Source of the DNA: Burkholderiales bacterium
Lineage (GTDB): Bacteria; Pseudomonadota; Gammaproteobacteria; Burkholderiales; Burkholderiaceae_C
DNA: 48,657 nt
Assembly (NCBI GenBank): GCA_028864885.1
Contig: JAGWLR010000016.1
Location: 1 to 48,657, forward strand
Direction of reading: 5' to 3'
Shown here: one piece after another, positions 25,621-34,300 of the stretch
Layout of the letters: every line of letters begins with the position of its first letter
Numbering within the stretch: position 1 is the first letter of the stretch
The notes under the pieces: model-generated
Seen by the model: the letters and a program-made list of their open reading frames with translations, nothing else
Databases searched by the model: none
What the model was told of the DNA's origin: nothing
Program-made: the position numbers and the translations under genes

Positions 25621-25652
25621 TGACGTAGCGGATATCACACTCCGTTACGTCA
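25621..25652 (+). ncRNA. Stable 3'-UTR stem-loop after the RRM gene
   Basis: TGACGTAGCGGA (25621-25632) pairs with TCCGTTACGTCA (25641-25652) over 12 positions with one G-U wobble and an 8-base loop TATCACAC. It starts 20 bases after the stop codon, has no T-tract and precedes a separate terminator. It may protect the mRNA 3' end or bind a protein, perhaps the gene's own product. Confidence 0.6.
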
Positions 25653-25664
25653 TCAAGCCAGGGA

Positions 25665-25692
25665 GGCAATGCGTTAATAGCATTGCCTTTTT
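25665..25692 (+). terminator. Rho-independent terminator of the RRM gene
   Basis: GGCAATGC / GCATTGCC form a perfect 8-base stem with a 7-base loop, followed by TTTTTG and a further T-run. Confidence 0.93.
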
Positions 25693-25718
25693 GTTTTTGG
25701 AGGCGCCAAAGGACCATC

Positions 25719-26150
25719 ATGAAAAAGACCTTGTCCCAATTGTTACTGGCTGTGGTGTGCGGCGCAGCCTGCAGCACCACCGCTCAAGCGGCCACCGATG
25801 TGGGCGTGAGCGTCACTGTCAATCAACCCGGCTTTTATGGCCGGATTGATGTCGGCAACCAGCCGCCCCCGCCCGTCATCTACGCCCAACCGGTGATCAT
25901 TGGTCCGCGCCCGGTCTACCCCGTTCGCCCCATTTACCTGCGCGTGCCGCCGGGTCACTATCAAAACTGGGCGCGCTATTGCGGCCGCTACCAAGCCTGC
26001 AACCAGCCGGTTTATTTCGTGCGAGACGAACCCCGTTATGACCGGGAACGCGACGACCGGCACGAGCACGATCATGATGATTACGGCGACGACGATGGTC
26101 CGGGCCGCGGTCGCGGGCATGGGCATGGGCATGACCACGGTCATGACTGA
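25719..26150 (+). CDS. Secreted protein with His/Asp-rich C-terminal tail
   Basis: I do not recognise a family. The 143-residue protein has a signal peptide (LSQLLLAVVCGAACSTTAQA, cleavage near AQA-AT), a middle part rich in Pro, Val and Tyr (PPPPVIYAQPVIIGPRPVYP) with two cysteines around CGRYQAC, and a tail very rich in His, Asp, Arg and Gly (RHEHDHDDYGDDDG, then HGHGHDHGHD). The tail looks suited to binding metals such as nickel, zinc or copper in the periplasm, which is inference. AAAGGA stands about six bases before the ATG. Its end overlaps the convergent SDR gene by ten bases. It starts just downstream of the RRM gene terminator. Confidence 0.75.
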   Translation: MKKTLSQLLLAVVCGAACSTTAQAATDVGVSVTVNQPGFYGRIDVGNQPPPPVIYAQPVIIGPRPVYPVRPIYLRVPPGHYQNWARYCGRYQACNQPVYFVRDEPRYDRERDDRHEHDHDDYGDDDGPGRGRGHGHGHDHGHD

Positions 26151-26920
26151 CGGCGTCGTTTCTTTCGATGTCGCTGGGCGCCCACCACGGCATCGAACAG
26201 CCACCGTGGCATGAACTTCATCACGGTGGCCACGACGCCCATTTGCCAGGGGATCACGCGCCAGCGAACCCGGGCTTCGATCGCCGCAAAGGCCTTGTCG
26301 GCAAAGGTTTCGGGCTCCATCAAAAACGGCATGGGGTAGTCGTTGCCCCGCGTCAGGGGCGTATCGATGTAGCCCGGGGCCAGGGTCACCACGGCCACCC
26401 CGTAGGGTTTGAGTTCGCCACGCAAGGTTTCACACAGCTGAACGACGGCCCCTTTGGCGGCGCAATAGCCAGCGTGGCCAGGCAAGCCCCGAACCGATGC
26501 GACGCTGGCGACGCCCACCAAAGTGCCTGAACCTCTTTGCTTCATGGGGGCGATGAAGGGCTGGAACGTGGCCGCCAGCCCCATCAGATTGGTGTCGATC
26601 AGGTCTTTCAGCACGTCGAGGTCTTCTTCGTGATGCAAGTCGATGCCCACGCTGACCCCGGCATTCGCGATCACCACATCCGGCACCCCCCACTGAGCGA
26701 TGCAAGCCTGTGCCGCCTGCCTCAATTGCAGGGCATCCCGCACGTCCGCGGCCCTAACCAGACAGCGATCCGATTCAAGCCCGTGGGCATGGGCCCACTC
26801 CTGCAGGGCGACCACCCGGCGCGCCACCAAGGCCAAACGCCATCCTGCCCGCGCATACCGCAAGGCCAGGGCCTGCCCAATCCCACTCGACGCCCCGGTG
26901 ATGAAGACCAGGCGACTCAT
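26141..26920 (-). CDS. Short-chain dehydrogenase/reductase (SDR)
   Basis: This 259-residue classical SDR oxidoreductase uses NAD(P)(H). It shows the cofactor motif TGASSGIG near residue 8, an NAG motif (VVIANAGVS), a catalytic Ser (VASVASVRG) and YxxxK (YCAAKGAVVQL), with PGYIDTPL after it. A basic tail (QRHRKKRRRQS) ends the protein. An Arg pair after the second strand (VARRV) suggests NADPH preference, though this is weak. The start is ambiguous: the ATG at 26920 overlaps the lptC stop by one base, while a GTG at 26923 would overlap by four. It is the last gene of the kdsD-kdsC-lptC transcript, where lptA would usually be. The substrate is unknown. Confidence 0.92.
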   Translation of the reverse strand: MSRLVFITGASSGIGQALALRYARAGWRLALVARRVVALQEWAHAHGLESDRCLVRAADVRDALQLRQAAQACIAQWGVPDVVIANAGVSVGIDLHHEEDLDVLKDLIDTNLMGLAATFQPFIAPMKQRGSGTLVGVASVASVRGLPGHAGYCAAKGAVVQLCETLRGELKPYGVAVVTLAPGYIDTPLTRGNDYPMPFLMEPETFADKAFAAIEARVRWRVIPWQMGVVATVMKFMPRWLFDAVVGAQRHRKKRRRQS

Positions 26921-27558
26921 CACCGACGAGCCGAAGAATCAGCGGGGGCCTGCTGGTACACCCCTGTGACATGGCCCTTGAGTTCGGTCACGCCGCTGAG
27001 TTGGTCATAGCGCAAGGCATCGGCGTGAACCCGCGCACTGCTGTTTTCGACGTTGACGGGCTGATCCGATGTCAGCACATGGGCGTGTGAATCGAGACGG
27101 AAGATTTCACCCGTCAATCTCACAGGGCCTTGCAGCCCTTTGTCTGCAGCGCTCGCCCCCGACGCTGGCGTGGCCACCACTTTGGCCCCGCCACGAATCA
27201 CCACCACCTCAGCTTTGCCGTTGGCCTCGCCTTCGCGCGCCACTGCATGCAGGCCTTGGCCCTGGGCATCGCGCGCAGACAGCACCATGTCGTCGATCTG
27301 CAGTCGGTCATCAGCGGAATAGTGTCGAATGGACTGCCCATCGATGACCCCAACCAGGTGCCCCTGGGGATCGAAGCGGGCCACCGTGGCGCCGTTGAGC
27401 ACGTAGTCGGGTCGGGTCGACACTGGAGTCGGCTGGATGGGCCCCGCGTCTTTCGGCGAAGCCTGGATCAGCCACCAGGTGAAGCCCGCCAGACCCGCCG
27501 CCAGCAGCATGGGCAGGTTGGCCTGAAACTGGTAGACCGCGCGCTCAAACAGCGTCAT
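26920..27558 (-). CDS. lptC: Lipopolysaccharide export protein LptC
   Basis: LptC is the bitopic inner-membrane protein that takes lipopolysaccharide from the LptBFG extractor and hands it to LptA. The 212-residue protein has a short cytoplasmic N terminus, one transmembrane helix (about residues 14-32, LPMLLAAGLAGFTWWLIQAS) and a periplasmic beta-jellyroll (VLNGATVARFDPQGHLVGVI, EIFRLDSHAHVLTSDQPV, LRYDQLSGVTELKGHVTGVY). The ATG at 27558 overlaps the kdsC stop by four bases (ATGA), showing translational coupling. Sequence conservation in LptC is low, so the call also relies on position after kdsD-kdsC. The expected next genes, lptA and lptB, are not here. Confidence 0.92.
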   Translation of the reverse strand: MTLFERAVYQFQANLPMLLAAGLAGFTWWLIQASPKDAGPIQPTPVSTRPDYVLNGATVARFDPQGHLVGVIDGQSIRHYSADDRLQIDDMVLSARDAQGQGLHAVAREGEANGKAEVVVIRGGAKVVATPASGASAADKGLQGPVRLTGEIFRLDSHAHVLTSDQPVNVENSSARVHADALRYDQLSGVTELKGHVTGVYQQAPADSSARR

Positions 27559-28154
27559 GTGCGCCCCGCTTTCGGACCGTCTTGCACGTTGGTGTCCAGG
27601 GTTTCCAGGTGCCCGTGCAGCAACGCCTCGTAACGCCCGATAGCCCACAGTAGCAAATCACAGCATTCGCGCGCAAATCCTTGACCGCCGCGCAAGGTGC
27701 TGACGTGATCGGCCAGCGCCTTGACCTCGGTGTGGGCGTTGGCCGGCGCCAAGGCCAGGCCTGCCCGCACCAGCAGGGGCAGATCGGGCCAGTCATCACC
27801 GGCCACGGCCAACTCATCCCAGCCCACGCCCAGTGAGTCGAGCACAGGCTGCGCCGCGGCCAGTTTGTCATGCGCGCCAAACACGGCGTGGGTCACCCCC
27901 AGGTCTTTCAAGCGTCGGCGAACCGCCGGCGAATCCCGACCGGTGATGACGATGGGCGTGATGCCGCCTTGCGCCAGCAACTTCAATCCATGTCCATCGA
28001 GGGCATTGAACGCTTTGAGCGTTTCGCCCGCTTCGCTGATGAACAAGGTGCCATCGGTCAGCACGCCGTCCACATCAAAGATGGCTGCCCGAATGCGTGA
28101 GGCCTTGGGCCGAATGGCTTCGTCAAAGCGCAAGGAGGCTTGAATCGATCGCAT
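27555..28154 (-). CDS. kdsC: 3-deoxy-D-manno-octulosonate 8-phosphate phosphatase KdsC
   Basis: KdsC removes phosphate from KDO-8-phosphate in lipopolysaccharide core synthesis. The 199-residue HAD-superfamily protein has motif I FDVDGVLTDG (nucleophile Asp and acid/base Asp), motif II VITGRDS, the Lys of motif III (HDKLAAA) and motif IV AGDDWPDLPLL. The small cap-less fold fits KdsC tetramers. It starts one base after the kdsD stop and overlaps lptC by four bases, so kdsD-kdsC-lptC form one tightly packed operon. Length agrees with the family (188 in E. coli). Confidence 0.96.
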   Translation of the reverse strand: MRSIQASLRFDEAIRPKASRIRAAIFDVDGVLTDGTLFISEAGETLKAFNALDGHGLKLLAQGGITPIVITGRDSPAVRRRLKDLGVTHAVFGAHDKLAAAQPVLDSLGVGWDELAVAGDDWPDLPLLVRAGLALAPANAHTEVKALADHVSTLRGGQGFARECCDLLLWAIGRYEALLHGHLETLDTNVQDGPKAGRT

Positions 28155-28155
28155 C

Positions 28156-29172
28156 TCAGATCACCTTGGCGCGCATCAGGTCGTTGGTGTTGACCGCCCC
28201 CACCAACACCCCGTTGGCATCCACCACCAGCAAGACGTTGATGCGGTGAGCCTCCATCAAGGACACGGCTTCGGCCGCCAGCACATCGTCGCGAATGGTG
28301 CGGGGGCCTGGGGTCATCACCTCGCCAGCCTTGACCGCACGCAGGTCGACCCCGGCCTCGATCTTGCGCCGCAAATCGCCATCGGTGAAGATGCCCAGCA
28401 CCCGCCCGGCTTCATCGACCACAGCAGCCGCGCCCAAGCCTTTGGCACTCATCTCGCCCATCAACTCGCCAAAGCCGGCTTGTGGAGTCACGCGCGGCAC
28501 GGCCGGGCCCGAGCGCATCACATCACGCAGATGCGTCAGCAATTTGCGCCCCAAGGACCCACCCGGATGCGAGCGAGCAAAGTCTTCGGCCTTGAACCCG
28601 CGCAATTCGAGCAGCGCCACGGCCAGGGCATCACCCAGGGCCATCTGGGCTGTGGTCGAGGCAGTGGGGGCCAGGTTCAGCGGGCAGGCTTCTTGCTCAA
28701 CCGCACTGTCGAGCACCACATCGGCATGGCGGGCCAGGGCCGAGTTGGCACGGCCCGTCATGGCCAGCAAAGGCACGCCCAAACGCTTGAGCACTGGCAG
28801 CAAGGCCGTGAGCTCTTCACTTTCACCGGAGTTGGAAATGGCCAGCACCACATCACCCGGGGTCACCATGCCGAGATCGCCATGGTGGGCTTCGGCCGGG
28901 TGCACAAACATGGCCGGGGTGCCGGTGGAAGCCAGGGTGGCGGCAATCTTGCGACCGACATGGCCGCTCTTGCCCATGCCCATCACCACCAGGCGGCCCT
29001 TGCAAGTCAGCACGATGCGCACGGCCTGTGCGAAGGCATCCCCGCTGGCGCCGCTCAAGCGCGTTTTCAGACCCAGCAAGGCCTGGGCTTCAATCGCCAG
29101 GGCCTGGGTGGCCAGGGCCACGATGCCCTGGCGATCCTGTTCGGGCAGGGGCGTTGTTGTCGTTGCAACCAT
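28156..29172 (-). CDS. kdsD: D-arabinose 5-phosphate isomerase KdsD
   Basis: KdsD converts ribulose 5-phosphate to arabinose 5-phosphate, the first committed precursor of KDO. The 338-residue protein has a SIS sugar-isomerase domain (about residues 35-190) with MGMGKSGHVGRKIAATLAS, HPAEAHHGDLGM and ISNSGESEEL, followed by two CBS domains (about 215-335; IFTDGDLRRKIEAG and VNTNDLMRA) that may regulate it. I chose the ATG at 29172; a TTG three codons upstream is possible. It is the first gene of the kdsD-kdsC-lptC operon and is divergent from the antiporter gene, with only 53 bases between the two starts, so their promoters must overlap. Confidence 0.96.
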   Translation of the reverse strand: MVATTTTPLPEQDRQGIVALATQALAIEAQALLGLKTRLSGASGDAFAQAVRIVLTCKGRLVVMGMGKSGHVGRKIAATLASTGTPAMFVHPAEAHHGDLGMVTPGDVVLAISNSGESEELTALLPVLKRLGVPLLAMTGRANSALARHADVVLDSAVEQEACPLNLAPTASTTAQMALGDALAVALLELRGFKAEDFARSHPGGSLGRKLLTHLRDVMRSGPAVPRVTPQAGFGELMGEMSAKGLGAAAVVDEAGRVLGIFTDGDLRRKIEAGVDLRAVKAGEVMTPGPRTIRDDVLAAEAVSLMEAHRINVLLVVDANGVLVGAVNTNDLMRAKVI

Positions 29173-29176
29173 CTTG

Positions 29177-29205
29177 TTCAAACCTGTCTCTCAGCCGGGT
29201 ACGAT
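29177..29205 (+). promoter_or_regulatory. Putative sigma-70 promoter of the antiporter gene
   Basis: TTCAAA (29177-29182) and TACGAT (29200-29205) are spaced by 17 bases, 20 bases before the ATG at 29226. Each matches its consensus at four of six positions. The short shared region with kdsD supports use, but this remains a prediction. Confidence 0.45.
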
Positions 29206-29225
29206 CTGGGGATTCTAGGGACAAC

Positions 29226-31241
29226 ATGGCCACCACGCTCGACCTCACTCTCCTTTACCTGTTTGCTGCCGTGATTGGTGTGGTGGTTTGCCGCTTGCTG
29301 CGCCTGCCTGCCATGTTGGGTTACCTGGCCGTGGGGATAGTGATCGGCCCGAATGCCTTGGCGCTGGCCAAGGATTCATCGAGTATCAGCTACCTGGCGG
29401 AATTCGGGGTGGTGTTCCTGATGTTCGTGATCGGGCTGGAATTCAATCTGCCCAAACTCAAGAGCATGAAGTCCTTGGTGTTCGGGCTGGGTTTTTCTCA
29501 GGTCGGCATCACCATGCTGGCCACGGTGGCAGGGCATTTGGGCTTGGGTTACCTGTTGATGCACCTGGGGCACCCTGGCGGCCTGCTGGGATGGGGCATC
29601 GGCTGGCAAAGCGCTGTCGCTCTGGGGGGAGCCCTGGCAATGAGCAGCACCGCCATTGTGGGCAAGCTGATGGCAGAGCGGCTGGAACTGGAATCCGAAC
29701 ACGGGCGCCGTGTCATGGGCATCTTGCTGTTTCAGGATTTGGCTGTGGTGCCTTTGCTGGTGCTGATACCCGCGTTGGGCGACGGCGCCTCAGAGCTGAC
29801 CCGCAATCTGGCCTACGCAGGCTTGAAAGCGGCCATCTTGTTGACCGTGCTGCTGGCAGGCGGCCAACGCGTGGTCCACATGTGGTTCACGGTCGTCGCC
29901 CGGCGCAAGAGCGAAGAGCTCTTCATGCTCAACCTGCTGTTCGTCACCCTGGGGCTGGCCGCCTTGACCGAACACTTCGGCCTGTCGCTGGCACTGGGCG
30001 CGTTCATCGCCGGCATGCTGATCGCCGAAACCGAATACAAGCCGCAGGTGGAAACCGACATCCGCCCCTTCCATGACGTGCTGCTGGGATTGTTTTTCAT
30101 CACCATCGGCATGAAGCTGGATTGGCGCAGCCTGATCGAACAGTGGGAGCTGGTGCTCATGCTGACGACGTTGCCGGTTCTATTCAAGTTCGGCGTCATC
30201 ACCTCGCTGGCCAAGCTGTTCGGTGCCAGCACTGGGGTGGCCTTGCGCACCGGCTTGTACCTGGCCCAAGCGGGTGAATTCGGCTTTGTGCTGCTGTCGC
30301 TGGCGTCAGACAACCAACTGCTGCCAGCACATGTGCAAAGCCCCTTGCTGGCCTCGATGGTGCTGTCGATGCTGGCCACGCCCTTCATCATCATGTACAG
30401 CAACCGCATCGTGATGCGGCTGTCGTCCACCGACTGGTTGCTGCAGTCGCTGGCCATGACCAAGATCGCCACCAAGTCCATCAACACCGAAAAGCATGTG
30501 CTGATCTGCGGCTATGGTCGCAGCGGCCAGAATCTGGCGCGGTTGCTGACCAAAGAGCGCATCCCCTACATCGCGCTGGATCTGGATCCCGATCGGGTGC
30601 ACCAGGCCGCCGCCGCAGGTCAGAACGTGGTTTTCGGCGACGCGACCCGCCTGCAAAGTTTGAGTGCTGGGGGCTTGTCACGGGCCTCGGCCGTGGTGGT
30701 CACCTACCCCAACACGGCCTCGGCCAAGAAGATCCTGCGGCTGGTGCACAGCCACGCCTCGCAGGTGCCGGTGGTGGTGCGCACCATCGACGACGCCAAT
30801 CTGGACGAGCTGCAGTCGGCTGGGGCCACCGTCGTGGTGCCGGAAGCCATCGAAGGCTCGCTGATGCTGGCGTCACAAGCGCTGGCCTTGGTGGGGGTGC
30901 CGATCCGTCGGGTGTTCCGCCTGGTTCAGGATCAGCGCGCCGCCCGCTATGGCCTGCTGCGCGGCTACTTTCACGGCGCGGATGACGACAGCGTCGACGA
31001 GCTGGAGCTGCAGCGCCTGTCATCGGTCACGCTGACACAAGATTCGGCCTGCGTGGGACAAATCATGGGCGACGTGATCCGAGAAGCCGACATGAACATC
31101 ACCGTCGTCTCGATCCGGCGCGCGTCTGGCGCCGTGATTGACCCCAGCGACGATGTGCCCTTGCAGGAAGGCGACACCCTGGTCCTGTCGGGCCGCCCCC
31201 AAGACCTGAGCCGCGCCGCCAGCTTGTTGCTCAAAATTTGA
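29226..31241 (+). CDS. Monovalent cation:proton antiporter-2 (KefB/KefC/YbaL type)
   Basis: This 671-residue inner-membrane protein belongs to the CPA2 family of K+/H+ antiporters or glutathione-gated K+ efflux systems. Residues 1-390 form about 12-13 transmembrane helices with the family segments LGYLAVGIVIGPNALAL, FGVVFLMFVIGLEFNLPKL, LFQDLAVVPLL and FFITIGMKLDWR. A cytoplasmic RCK/TrkA-N domain follows (about 415-530) with the nucleotide motif VLICGYGRSGQNLARLL, and a TrkA-C domain at the end (about 585-670; PLQEGDTLVLSGRPQDL). TrkA-C is found in YbaL and some KefB-like proteins. Transported ion and gating ligand cannot be fixed by sequence. Next to kdsD, as in several betaproteobacteria. 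Confidence 0.92.
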   Translation: MATTLDLTLLYLFAAVIGVVVCRLLRLPAMLGYLAVGIVIGPNALALAKDSSSISYLAEFGVVFLMFVIGLEFNLPKLKSMKSLVFGLGFSQVGITMLATVAGHLGLGYLLMHLGHPGGLLGWGIGWQSAVALGGALAMSSTAIVGKLMAERLELESEHGRRVMGILLFQDLAVVPLLVLIPALGDGASELTRNLAYAGLKAAILLTVLLAGGQRVVHMWFTVVARRKSEELFMLNLLFVTLGLAALTEHFGLSLALGAFIAGMLIAETEYKPQVETDIRPFHDVLLGLFFITIGMKLDWRSLIEQWELVLMLTTLPVLFKFGVITSLAKLFGASTGVALRTGLYLAQAGEFGFVLLSLASDNQLLPAHVQSPLLASMVLSMLATPFIIMYSNRIVMRLSSTDWLLQSLAMTKIATKSINTEKHVLICGYGRSGQNLARLLTKERIPYIALDLDPDRVHQAAAAGQNVVFGDATRLQSLSAGGLSRASAVVVTYPNTASAKKILRLVHSHASQVPVVVRTIDDANLDELQSAGATVVVPEAIEGSLMLASQALALVGVPIRRVFRLVQDQRAARYGLLRGYFHGADDDSVDELELQRLSSVTLTQDSACVGQIMGDVIREADMNITVVSIRRASGAVIDPSDDVPLQEGDTLVLSGRPQDLSRAASLLLKI

Positions 31242-31321
31242 AAAATCGCGCCATCGGGGGACAAGCCCCTAGGCCCGCGGCCGCAATCGTTGCACACTCT
31301 GTTACCCAGGAGAGGGAAACC

Positions 31322-34300
31322 ATGCCGAACGCCCGCGCCCAGCATGCGCTGTCAGCGATTGCCAGCCGATTGACCAAGTACATCCTTGGGTGGTCGGTGG
31401 CGGTGCTGCTGGCGTCGTTCTGGTTGATCCATGACCGGGTTGACCAACACCGCCACGACGAAATCCAGGCCGGGCAATACCGCCTCAGCAGCCTGCACGA
31501 ATCACTCAATCTCACCTTCCAGCAGCTCACCGGTCTGTCACGCGCCCTGGGGCGGCAACACGCCATCCTGGACTTCCTCTCCCACATTCACATTGAATGG
31601 TCGAGCGCCATGTCCGAATCGGATCGTGCCCTGTTCACCAAGGCACTGAGGGCGCGCGCTGATGTCCGCGAGCTCAGCAACACCCTGCGTGACGCTGCCA
31701 CCGATTCCCAGGTCGGCCAGATCTACGTGACCGACCCCTACGGCACCGTGCTGGGTGACAGCCTGTTTGAAACCACCTCCAGCACCCTGGGCGCCAACTA
31801 CCGTACGCGCGCCTATTTCACCCAAGCTATCGAAAACGCGGTCGACCTGCAATTCCGGGTGGGGCGGCAAAGCAAGACGCCTAGCTTTTTTGTCTCGGCC
31901 CGCATCGGCGAGCGCAACGAACCTATTGGCATGGTCGTGGTCCGGCAAGACTCCACGGCCATGAACCGCCTGATGGGCGACACCAGCCGACAGCTCTACG
32001 TCACCGATCCCAATGGCGTGGTGTTGATGAGCAACGTCGGCACCGACATGCTGCACCGGATCGTTTTGCCAACCTCGTCACCCGTCGATGACAACACCCT
32101 GAGCAACTTATACCAACAGGTGCCCAAAACGCTCAACTGGTCCACCAACAGCACCGAGGTCCGGGGACGCTCTTATGTGACGATTGACAAAGATGGTCAA
32201 CGCTACCTCGCCTTGTCCTCGGCCTTGGACTATGGCCATCTCACCCTGTGGACCCTGATCCCCCTGAGTGACGAAAATGACCTCATCCTCGGCTGGGTCA
32301 GCGGCATGACCTTGGTCTTGTTCATCGGCTATGCATTTCTGGTCTTCAGAACGCAGCGCGCCCAGCGCATCGAAGCCCTCACCACCGCCCGGCAGGAGCT
32401 GGAGAACATGACGCGGGCCCTGCCGCTGACCATCTTCCGCTACGACCAGCCGGTGCGTGGCACGGGCCGGTTTTCCTTCCTGGGTGGTGGCGTGGCCGAT
32501 CGATTCGGGGTGACCGCCGACACGCTGCAAGAAGACCCCACCCTGCCCTGGCGGTTGGCCAAGCTGGACCTGTTAGAGCCCCCCACGGCGCCGATTGAAT
32601 TTGTCGTCGATTCGAACGGCAGCCCTCGCTGGATCCGGTGTGAAAGCCAGGTCACCACCCACCCCGACGGCAGCCGAACCTTCAATGGCTTCTGGGAAGA
32701 CATCACCGAGCGCAAACACCTGCACTCGCAACTGGAGGTCGTGTTCAACAACGCGCCCCTGGGCTTCATCTATTACAACGACAACCTGGAAGTGGTGCGG
32801 TGCAACCAGGCCGCCCTGACCCTGTTCGGCGCCAGTGACACACAGGCCTTGCAGGGGCTGCAACCCCATCGCCCCCCCATGAGCCCAGTCATGGACGAAA
32901 CCACCTTGACGGCGATGCGCTCCTCCTTCGTTGAAAAACTGCAGCACGGTGAGGTTGCCCGTTTCGAGTGGCGCTACACCCGACTGGATGGCACCCCGTT
33001 TGACGCCGATGTTGTGGCCATGCCTTTGATGATTGACGGGAAGCACATGGAATGCGCGATCCTGCAAGACATCACCGCGCGCAAGCAAGCCGAAGCCGCC
33101 GCCGAAGAGGCCGCACTGGCCAAGTCACGCTTCCTGGCCAACATGAGCCATGAAATCCGCACGCCCATGAACGCCGTGCTGGGCATGACCCACCTGGCCC
33201 TGATGGACGAACTGCCGGAGCGCGCTCGCAACTACGTGGACAAAGCCCACCGAGCCGCCAGCAACCTGCTGCAAATCCTCAACGACGTGCTCGATGTCTC
33301 GAAGATCGAATCCGGCAAGCTGGAGCTGGAGCGCACCGACTTCCAGCTCGAAACCGTCATCAGCCACATAGTCGACGTGCTAGGGGTCAAAGCCGAAGAA
33401 AAAGGCCTGGAACTCCTGTTTACCGCCCCACCCGACATCCCCACCTCACTCATTGGCGATCCCACCCGCCTGGGCCAGATCCTGATCAATCTGAGCAACA
33501 ACGCCATCAAGTTCACCAGCCAGGGCGAAATCATCATCGGCTGCGAAGTGCAACGCCTGGAGCCTGACTTCGTCACCCTGCACTTCTGGGTCAAGGACAC
33601 CGGCATCGGGATGAACACCGAGCAACTCGACCGGGTCTTCCAGCCCTTCATGCAAGGAGACAGCTCCACCACCCGCCAATTTGGTGGCACCGGCCTGGGC
33701 CTGACCATCTCACGCCAGCTGACCGAACTGATGGAAGGCCGTATCTGGGTGGGCAGCCAACCCAACCATGGCTCCACCTTCCACTTCACGGCCCGCTTCG
33801 GCCTGCAAACCGAACCCATTAACCGCCGCGCGCTGCTGGCCAACGAACTCAAAGACAAACACGCCTTGCTGGTAGATGACAACCCAGCGGCCCGCGACGT
33901 ACTAGGCGAAATGATCCGCCGCCTCGGCCTGAGTGTCGATGTCGCCAACGGCGGCGAGCAAGCCTTGGCACTGATGGACCAAGCGTTCAAATCCGGTCAA
34001 CCGCACCACATCCTGCTCACCGACTGGAAGATGCCCGGCATGGACGGCATCGACCTCGCCAAACGAGCGCTCGACATCCCGCCCGAGCACCGCCCCTGCG
34101 TGCTGCTGGTCACCGCCTTTGCTCGCGATGAAGCCATCAAAGCCGCCCAGGGGGTCGGCCTGGCGGGCGTGTTGACCAAGCCGGTGACCCCCTCCACCCT
34201 GCTCGACACCCTGGCCCACGCCCTGGGCAAAGAAATCACCCCGGCACCGGCGATCCGCAGCATCAGCAAATTTCTGCAGACGGCGCAGCGACAACTAGCT

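Noticed and set aside
31250-31275. GGGG...CCCC hairpin after the antiporter gene as a terminator
   Set aside because: The stem is four bases and no T-tract follows.
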